From DATCLA01 sp036564195 (lineage in GTDB: Bacteria > Bacillota > UBA4882 > UBA8346): 20,658 nucleotides of DNA. Numbering within the stretch: position 1 is the stretch's first letter; every line of letters begins with the position of its first letter. The stretch is taken from the NCBI GenBank assembly GCA_036564195.1, contig DATCLA010000278.1:1-20658 (forward strand), written 5' to 3'. This document shows positions 14,995 to 20,658 of the stretch, piece by piece. A program made the translations under genes and the position numbers. The notes under the pieces are model-generated. The model did no database searches and had not been told where the DNA came from. It was given only the letters and a program-made list of their open reading frames with translations.

Positions 14995-16299
14995 TTAGAA
15001 CAGACGTAACTTCAGATAATTTTCCTTAACAAAATCAAACTTACTAATCTCAATCAGTGCCCGGTTCATCGCTTCCTCCGAAGCCTCATGGGTCAACAAG
15101 ACAATCGGCACATAGTGATCGGTTTCGTGGGTCTCCAGCTGGACCATGGAAGCAATGGAGATCCCGTGTTCACCTAAAGTCCCTGAAATTTTTGAGAGGA
15201 TTCCCGGTTCATCGAGAGTGAAGAAACGCAAGTAAAAACGGTTGCGAATCGAATTGACCGGAACTATTGGAATTGTTTTTTCCGGATTAATAGCCTGACT
15301 GGAACGATCGCAGCAGTGCTCCCCTAAGCGCAAATCCCGTGACAGATCCAGAATATCACTGACAATCGCACTGGCGGTTGGTCGTTCTCCTGCACCCGGT
15401 CCATAAAACATAGTGTCACCGACGAAGTCGCCTTTGACAAAGATAGCATTGAGTTCCCGACTGACTGCTGCCAACAGATGTGAATTGGGAATGAGAGTCG
15501 GATGGACCCGGACATCAATCCCGTCTTCCCGGTTATGGAAGACTGCCAACAGCTTGATGGTATAGCCGAAATTCTTGGCAAACTGGATATCCAACTTGGT
15601 AATCTCCGTAATGCCCTCTACCAGTATATCTTCACACCGGACAAAACCGGAAGTAGCGATCGATGACAGGATAGTCAGCTTATGAGCAGCATCGCCGCCG
15701 CCTACGTCTAAAGTTGGGTCCGCTTCGGCGAACCCCTTAGCCTGGGCTTCTTGCAATGCTTCCGCAAACTCCAGCTCATCCTGGTGCATCCGGGTAAGAA
15801 TGTAGTTGGAAGTCCCGTTTAAAATCCCGTAAATACTTAAAATCCGGTTGGCAACCAACCCTTCCCGCAGCCCTTTGATAATCGGGATCCCTCCTCCGAC
15901 ACTGGCTTCGAACTTTAGATTGACTCCGTTTTTCCGGGCCAGTTTAAACAGGTCCCGGCCTTTGGTGGCAATCAAGGCTTTATTGGCAGTTACAACCTGT
16001 TTGCGCTGGTTTAAGGCTTGCGAGACAAACGAAAAGGCCGGTTCATAACCGCCGATAGTCTCCACAATCACATCAATCGCCGGATCTTCTAATAATTCAT
16101 TCACATTAGTAGTACATTTAACTCCGGATAAGTCCAAATCCCGTTCTTTGCCCCAATCTAATTCGGCAATAGCTGCTAAATTGAAAGCCAACCCCGAACG
16201 GGTTTTTAAAAGTTCCGCTTGTTCCAGTAAAATACGGGCTACCCCGGTACCGACCGTCCCTAGGCCCAAAATTCCCACATTAACTTGATTATTTTCCAT
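14995..16299 (-). CDS. hom: Homoserine dehydrogenase with C-terminal ACT domain
   Basis: Reduces aspartate semialdehyde to homoserine with NAD(P)H, the branch point to threonine and methionine. The Rossmann motif GLGTVG is at 12-17; ANKALIATKG carries a conserved lysine. The catalytic-domain block IYGILNGTSNYILTRM and VGGGDAAHKL are family hallmarks. Residues about 350-430 are an ACT domain (RNRFYLRFFTLDEPGILSKI), the usual threonine feedback-binding module; total 434 residues is normal. I chose the ATG at 16297-16299 with GAGGTGA 5 bases upstream; a GTG three codons earlier overlaps that site. Other threonine genes are not in the window. A T-box leader and promoter lie directly upstream. Confidence 0.97.
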   Translation of the reverse strand: MENNQVNVGILGLGTVGTGVARILLEQAELLKTRSGLAFNLAAIAELDWGKERDLDLSGVKCTTNVNELLEDPAIDVIVETIGGYEPAFSFVSQALNQRKQVVTANKALIATKGRDLFKLARKNGVNLKFEASVGGGIPIIKGLREGLVANRILSIYGILNGTSNYILTRMHQDELEFAEALQEAQAKGFAEADPTLDVGGGDAAHKLTILSSIATSGFVRCEDILVEGITEITKLDIQFAKNFGYTIKLLAVFHNREDGIDVRVHPTLIPNSHLLAAVSRELNAIFVKGDFVGDTMFYGPGAGERPTASAIVSDILDLSRDLRLGEHCCDRSSQAINPEKTIPIVPVNSIRNRFYLRFFTLDEPGILSKISGTLGEHGISIASMVQLETHETDHYVPIVLLTHEASEEAMNRALIEISKFDFVKENYLKLRLF

Positions 16300-16411
16300 T
16301 GCAGTCACCTCATTATCTTCTTTAAGTCGGTTTTTTTATGCTTTATCTCATAAACATCTGAAACCGTTTTGAAAGTCTTCTCTGGTCTCTTAGTTTTTTG
16401 CCCGTACTATT

Positions 16412-16454
16412 AAAAAAGCCTCTCATCCTAAAAAAATATAAAGGACGAAAGACT
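16412..16454 (-). terminator. Regulated terminator of the T-box leader
   Basis: AGTCTTTCGTCCT (16442-16454) pairs with AGGATGAGAGGCT (16417-16429), a 13-bp stem with three G-U pairs, followed by a six-base T run. It is the alternative to the antiterminator formed by the T-box sequence. Confidence 0.9.
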
Positions 16455-16661
16455 TCACTTCCGCGGTTCCACCTTTATTGGTAAATACCCACTTTGTTAC
16501 GGATAACGGACGCACCGGGAAACCTTACCGGCTGCAACTGAAGGATTTGCAGTGTTCGGGATTCCACTCCAGGATGGTATTGCCGGGATCCGTCAAGGAA
16601 GGCTTTCAGCCTGCGGCCTTCCCTCTCTGATGCTTAACGCCGCCAACTTGTTCCTGTCATC
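16412..16661 (-). promoter_or_regulatory. T-box riboswitch (threonine) controlling hom
   Basis: The T-box sequence AGGTGGAACCGCGG is at 16461-16474 on the minus strand. A Stem I with AGAGAGGG and apical arms GGAAGGC/GCCTTCC lies upstream. The specifier region CAATACCATCCTGGAG aligns with the Bacillus glyQS specifier loop (AAAGGCATTCTTGAG), which places ACC (16576-16578) as the specifier, a threonine codon. Uncharged tRNA-Thr (GGU anticodon) would stabilise the antiterminator. Readthrough then allows hom expression when threonine is low. Confidence 0.95.
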
Positions 16662-16704
16662 GTTTTTAAATTTCAAAATAAAAGCTGACTTCTTTATTTA
16701 ATCA

Positions 16705-16733
16705 AATATAACATTGAGCCCGGCAAAAGTCAA
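16705..16733 (-). promoter_or_regulatory. Sigma-A promoter of the hom T-box transcript
   Basis: TTGACT (16728-16733) and TATATT (16705-16710) on the minus strand are separated by 17 bases, each matching 5 of 6 consensus bases. Initiation near 16698 places Stem I about 35 bases into the RNA. The promoter sits just after the guaA stop, so hom is expressed separately from guaA. Confidence 0.8.
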
Positions 16734-16775
16734 TCACTGCCCAAATTAAAAGTTTCAACGGGATCTGCCATAAAC

Positions 16776-18632
16776 TTACTGCCATTCAACCGTTGCCGGC
16801 GGTTTACTGGTAACATCATAAAAGACCAGATCAATTTGGGGAAACTTACTTTCAATCAATTCCACTACCTGAGCCAACCGGTCTTTGGCCAGCTCGGTCC
16901 CGATAAAGGCAGGCCTGCCGGTCATAAAGTCATTAGTGATAAAGGTTCGGATCGCCACCGAATATTTGCCGGTTACGCCAATAGGTAACAATACGGCAAA
17001 AACCTGGCTGATGGGCGGGATATTCAAGTGTTGGACCACAATATGGTCGACCTCTCTTAATAGGTCTACATTTTCCGGTGTCAGATAGAGCTCGTGGGTT
17101 TTGATCGTTCCGCCGGGTTCCCGTTGGTTCAAAAGATAGGCCACCCGGTTGATAAAATTCACCTGATTGGGTAGGAGTTTACCGATGCGGTAGACTTGGT
17201 CCCAATCCAGATCCAATCCATCGCCCCAGGTCAACGCCAGGTAACGATAACTACGGCAATCTCCTTGGACTCCGACGCTTCTTATCGGGACCACCGTCCC
17301 CGGGTAACCGGCGTTAATCGCCTGCATTACCTGGTTAAACTGTTCAAATTCCGCCGTAGTGACTAGACTGCGGTTGTCATTACAGATTAACCGGATGGCC
17401 AGTCCCGGTCCTGGGAAGGGCTGCCGAGAAGCAATACTTTCTTTGATCCCCAAAGCCCGGGCCACCTGCCGGACTTCATCTTTATGCCAGTCCCAGTTGG
17501 TCTCGATTACCAAACCTTTTTCCCGAGCCCGCCGCACCAAATCCACATCGTTGTGGTGGGTCTTGATACGGTGGGCATAACTGGAGACACCGGGATTACC
17601 GCTTTCGATTAAGTCCGGGCGCAAAGTTCCCTGAGCCCAGAAAGTTTTATCAAAGTCCAAATTAAGACTTTCCGCTGCCTTACGGGTTACCTGAATAAAA
17701 ATATTCCCAATCAACTGCCGTTTCGCTTCCGGTTCCACCAGCGAGGTTAAAGGACCAATGGTCCGGCCGTCCACTTCGACTTTAGTATTAAAGAAAGTAG
17801 CGGCGGCGTTTTCCCGGATCAGGTTAACCAAACCCAGTTCTTTCAAATTTTCACATACCAAATCACTTTCGTCCTTGCGCATCAGACCATGGTCGATATG
17901 AATCGCATAAACTTGCTCCGGTTTTAACGCTTTAAGCAATAAAGCGGCACTAACCGCCGAATCGACTCCCCCACTGACCAGAACTAGGACCTTCTCATCC
18001 TTCACCTTGGCGCGGATTTTTTCAATAGCGGTCTGAATTCGGTCTTCCAAGACGTAATTACCGGAAAGACCGCAAATTTTAAAGAGGAAATTCGCCAGCA
18101 TCTGCTTACCGTTGACAGTCAAATCCACTTCCGGGTGAAACTGCACTCCGTAAAGCCGCCTCTGTTCATCGGCGATTACTACATAAACATCGGCTGATTT
18201 GGCCGCTACTGCAAACCCTGGAGCCAGTCGGGTTACCGAGTCACCATGGCTCATCAGTACCGTCTGCCTGGCACCCAAACCGCTAAACAATTTACAACCG
18301 GGATCGACTTCAATGGTCATTTCACCGTATTCCGCCTTAACACCCGGTAACACTTCCCCGCCAAAATGCCGGTTCATTAATTGCATGCCGTAACAGATCC
18401 CTAATACCGGAATACCCAGATCAAAAAGGCGCTCATCGTATTTGAGAGGAGTATCCGCCCAGACGCTCCCTGGCCCGCCGGAAAGAATGATCCCCTGATA
18501 CCGGCGGAGGGTGTCCGCTGCTACTCCCATTGGAAAGATATCCGACTTAACACACAGCTCTCGGACTTTACGATCGATTACTTTTGTATATTGCCCGCCG
18601 CAGTCCAAGATCGCTACTTGTTCAACCCGCAT
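16776..18632 (-). CDS. guaA: GMP synthase (glutamine-hydrolysing), long eukaryote-like form
   Basis: Converts XMP to GMP using glutamine and ATP. The class I amidotransferase domain has the triad Cys80 (GICYGMQLM), His166 and Glu168 (QFHPEVD). The ATP pyrophosphatase domain has the PP-loop SGGVDS (220-225). Bacterial GuaA is about 510-525 residues; this is 618. The extra length and motifs AQGTLRPDLIES, IKTHHND, VGVQGDCRSY, VAIRTFITNDFMTG and TSKPPATVEW follow the human-type enzyme, which has a long insertion in the dimerisation region. The start is the ATG at 18630-18632, with GAGGTGA 5 bases before it; an ATG six codons earlier lacks one. It stands alone between fhs and hom, each with its own control. 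Confidence 0.97.
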   Translation of the reverse strand: MRVEQVAILDCGGQYTKVIDRKVRELCVKSDIFPMGVAADTLRRYQGIILSGGPGSVWADTPLKYDERLFDLGIPVLGICYGMQLMNRHFGGEVLPGVKAEYGEMTIEVDPGCKLFSGLGARQTVLMSHGDSVTRLAPGFAVAAKSADVYVVIADEQRRLYGVQFHPEVDLTVNGKQMLANFLFKICGLSGNYVLEDRIQTAIEKIRAKVKDEKVLVLVSGGVDSAVSAALLLKALKPEQVYAIHIDHGLMRKDESDLVCENLKELGLVNLIRENAAATFFNTKVEVDGRTIGPLTSLVEPEAKRQLIGNIFIQVTRKAAESLNLDFDKTFWAQGTLRPDLIESGNPGVSSYAHRIKTHHNDVDLVRRAREKGLVIETNWDWHKDEVRQVARALGIKESIASRQPFPGPGLAIRLICNDNRSLVTTAEFEQFNQVMQAINAGYPGTVVPIRSVGVQGDCRSYRYLALTWGDGLDLDWDQVYRIGKLLPNQVNFINRVAYLLNQREPGGTIKTHELYLTPENVDLLREVDHIVVQHLNIPPISQVFAVLLPIGVTGKYSVAIRTFITNDFMTGRPAFIGTELAKDRLAQVVELIESKFPQIDLVFYDVTSKPPATVEWQ

Positions 18633-18672
18633 CCACTTCACCTCGGCCATGCTTTGCTAATTAATTCAGAAA

Positions 18673-18686
18673 GCGGTAATTACCGC
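18673..18686. promoter_or_regulatory. Perfect 14-base palindrome upstream of guaA
   Basis: GCGGTAATTACCGC lies 40-54 bases before the guaA start codon. It stands out in an AT-rich spacer and is the size of a dimeric repressor operator. No known operator consensus matched. No firm promoter hexamers were identified next to it. Confidence 0.45.
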
Positions 18687-18775
18687 AATCAAGATTTGAA
18701 TCAAAATATATAATGTTCCAAAATTATTTTTTAATGTAAAATGGTTTCAGCGGTTTCATAATTACATTCAGTAAA

Positions 18776-18834
18776 ATTTTAACACAATATCTGATGCCTG
18801 GCAGGATTAATCGATCAAAAAATTGTGTTAAAAT
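18776..18834. repeat. 13-bp perfect inverted repeat between fhs and guaA
   Basis: ATTTTAACACAAT (18776-18788) and ATTGTGTTAAAAT (18822-18834) are exact complements 33 bases apart. The pair lies 46-105 bases past the fhs stop. On the minus strand the 3' arm is followed by only TTTAC, so it is a poor terminator; a pair of operator sites or a large hairpin is also possible. Confidence 0.6.
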
Positions 18835-18880
18835 GAAGTATTGCGAAATTGTGAAACTCGCTCGGTTAAGAAAACAGCTT

Positions 18881-20548
18881 TTAAAACAGTCCGATAATGG
18901 TCCCGTCGACTAAGACGTCAATTTTTTCAGCTGCAGGTTCTTTGGGCAGCCCGGGCATGGTCAGGATCTGACCGGCGATCACTACCACAAAACCGGCCCC
19001 GGCGAAGAGGCGGACCTCCTTCACTGTCAACCGCCAACCGGTAGGCGCTCCTTTCAGTTTCGGATCGTCCGATAAGGAATTTTGGGTTTTGGCAATGCAT
19101 ACCGGTAAACTGCCGTAACCCAATTGGGTTAGCTTATCCAGGGTCAGCTTTGCTTCTTTGGTATAATCTACTCCCGCTGCTCCATAGATCCGGGTCGCGA
19201 CGGCCTCAATCTTTGCCTCTAAACTATCTTCCAAGTCATAAAGCGGATGAAAACCGTTGGGTTCATTAAGCGAAGCCAAAACAGCAGTTGCCAATTCCCG
19301 ACCGCCTGGGCCGCCTTTGGCAACAACTTCGGATATTGCATAACTGACCCCAAGTTTGCGGCAGTATTCCCCCAGCCAGGCAAGCTCCGCCTCGGTATCA
19401 CTGGGGAACCGGTTAATCGCTACCACCACCGGCAACCGATAGACATTACGCAGATTGGCGAGATGCCGTTCCAAGTTACTGCAACCGTTGGCTAAGGCAG
19501 TTAAATTCTCCTGGCCGAGGGCATCTTTGCCGACTCCGCCATGGGATTTTAAGGCCCGTACCGAAGCCACCAACACAACGGTATCGGGTTTGACACCCTG
19601 GCGGCTGACAATATCAAAAAATTTCTCCGCCCCCAGGTCGCTGGCGAACCCACCTTCGGTCACCACATAATCCGCCAAACGCAGCCCGAGTTTGGTAGCG
19701 ATAATTGAGTTGTTGCCGTGGGCAATATTGGCAAACGGCCCACCGTGAATCAGCACCGGCTGGCCTTCAATAGTCTGAACCAGATTCGGCTTGATGGCGT
19801 CTTTCAACAACAGCGTCAAAGCACCGGCCGCCTTAAGACTTTTGGCATAAACCGGCGCCCCGTCGAGATCGTAAGCAACCAAGATTCGGCCCAACCTCTC
19901 TTTCAAGTCGGTCAGGTCGGTTGCCAGACATAAAATTGCCATAATCTCCGAAGCTACGGTAATGTCAAATCCAGACTCCCGCATTACTCCGTCGCTTTTT
20001 GAGCCCAAGCCCACCACGATCCGGCGCAATTCCCGGTCGGAGATGTCCATTACCCGGCGCCAGACCACTCTTTTAGGGTCAATCCGCAGTTCGTTACCGT
20101 GATGGATTTGATTATCAACCAGGGCTGCCAACAAATTATGGGCGGAGGTAATCGCATGAATGTCCCCGGTAAAGTGTAGGTTAATCTCCTCCATGGGTAA
20201 TACTTGCGCATAGCCTCCTCCGGTGGCTCCGCCTTTGACTCCAAAGACTGGCCCTAAAGAAGGTTCGCGTAAACACAACATTACGTTTTTCCCCAACAAA
20301 CCCAATGCCTGAACAAGTCCGATTGCCGTACAAGTCTTACCTTCACCGGCTGGCGTCGGTGTAATCGCCGTAACGTAAATTAGTTTGCCCAGTGGCCGGG
20401 AGTGTAGCGCCCCGAATATTCCTAAATTGACTTTGGCTTTATAGTTTCCGTAGAGTTCCAGATATTCCCCGGGAATTCCCGCCCGGGCAGCGATCTCCTG
20501 AATCGGTTTCATCGAACATGCCTGCGCAATCTCGATATCTGACAGCAT
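18881..20548 (-). CDS. fhs: Formate-tetrahydrofolate ligase
   Basis: Joins formate to tetrahydrofolate using ATP, giving 10-formyl-THF; it serves purine synthesis and, in acetogens, the Wood-Ljungdahl methyl branch. The P-loop segment TPTPAGEGKT is at 63-72. Other family blocks: REPSLGPVFGVKGGATGGGY, HFTGDIHAITSAHNLL and AKTQNSLSDDP; the C-terminus LVDGTIIGLF is typical. At 555 residues it is the standard length. AGGAGG lies 7 bases before the ATG, with a promoter further upstream. No other folate or Wood-Ljungdahl gene is in the window, so acetogenesis cannot be inferred. Confidence 0.98.
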   Translation of the reverse strand: MLSDIEIAQACSMKPIQEIAARAGIPGEYLELYGNYKAKVNLGIFGALHSRPLGKLIYVTAITPTPAGEGKTCTAIGLVQALGLLGKNVMLCLREPSLGPVFGVKGGATGGGYAQVLPMEEINLHFTGDIHAITSAHNLLAALVDNQIHHGNELRIDPKRVVWRRVMDISDRELRRIVVGLGSKSDGVMRESGFDITVASEIMAILCLATDLTDLKERLGRILVAYDLDGAPVYAKSLKAAGALTLLLKDAIKPNLVQTIEGQPVLIHGGPFANIAHGNNSIIATKLGLRLADYVVTEGGFASDLGAEKFFDIVSRQGVKPDTVVLVASVRALKSHGGVGKDALGQENLTALANGCSNLERHLANLRNVYRLPVVVAINRFPSDTEAELAWLGEYCRKLGVSYAISEVVAKGGPGGRELATAVLASLNEPNGFHPLYDLEDSLEAKIEAVATRIYGAAGVDYTKEAKLTLDKLTQLGYGSLPVCIAKTQNSLSDDPKLKGAPTGWRLTVKEVRLFAGAGFVVVIAGQILTMPGLPKEPAAEKIDVLVDGTIIGLF

Positions 20549-20586
20549 TACCGTGCCTCCTAATCTCGGCCATGAAAGTTTTCTTC

Positions 20587-20616
20587 ATTATATCAAATTT
20601 GCTTTTAAAAAAACAA
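20587..20616 (-). promoter_or_regulatory. Probable sigma-A promoter of fhs
   Basis: On the minus strand a perfect -10 TATAAT (20587-20592) has TTGTTT (20611-20616) 18 bases upstream. The -35 is only a half match. It lies about 40 bases before the fhs start codon. Confidence 0.7.
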
Positions 20617-20658
20617 CAATCTCCTCTGTTTTTCGCAAAAGTTTGCCATTACAATTTG

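Noticed and set aside
20549..20658. Possible THF riboswitch upstream of fhs
   Set aside because: The spacer is AT-rich with a direct promoter and a leader of about 30 bases, too short for an aptamer.

Overview
This window looks like chromosomal core DNA of a spore-forming-type Bacillota (Firmicutes) lineage. The evidence is strong AGGAGG-type ribosome binding sites, sigma-A-like promoters, a T-box leader in front of homoserine dehydrogenase, a SleB-type cell-wall hydrolase, and a sua5/arginine-phosphatase/upp order like the Bacillus ywlC-ywlE-upp region next to the ATP synthase genes. Several proteins hint at a double-membrane (diderm) envelope: a beta-strand-rich, porin-like segment fused to SleB, a secreted PAP2 phosphatase ending in a beta segment with C-terminal Phe, a GmhA-like sedoheptulose-7-phosphate isomerase, and a Yej-type peptide importer. 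The diderm reading is inference.

Layout. Nearly everything is on the minus strand; only the DsrE-like gene at 5178-5663 is on the plus strand. Right to left: fhs (formate-THF ligase); guaA (a long, eukaryote-like GMP synthase); a sigma-A promoter plus threonine T-box controlling hom; a 540-base non-coding stretch with strong RNA secondary structure; a PAP2 phosphatase; a five-gene oligopeptide ABC importer (yejA-yejB-yejE-oppD-oppF order); a GmhA-like SIS isomerase whose ribosome binding site lies inside a hairpin; the SleB fusion; a rubredoxin with a near-consensus promoter, convergent with the DsrE-like gene; a DUF2156 protein; then sua5, a DUF3108 protein, an arginine/tyrosine phosphatase with a coiled-coil insertion, and upp with a terminator. 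The left edge holds the first 20 codons of what may be atpZ/atpI.

How the genes fit together. upp, guaA and fhs serve nucleotide and one-carbon metabolism, and hom serves threonine/methionine synthesis. Peptide import, SleB, PAP2 and the GmhA-like protein concern the envelope and nutrient uptake. Rubredoxin and the DsrE-like protein suggest anaerobic redox and sulfur chemistry. No CRISPR array, rRNA, tRNA, intact transposon or prophage gene was seen. The best candidates for something new are the coiled-coil-interrupted phosphatase, the SleB/beta-barrel fusion, the structured region at 14640-14884, and the hairpin that hides a ribosome binding site upstream of the SIS gene.
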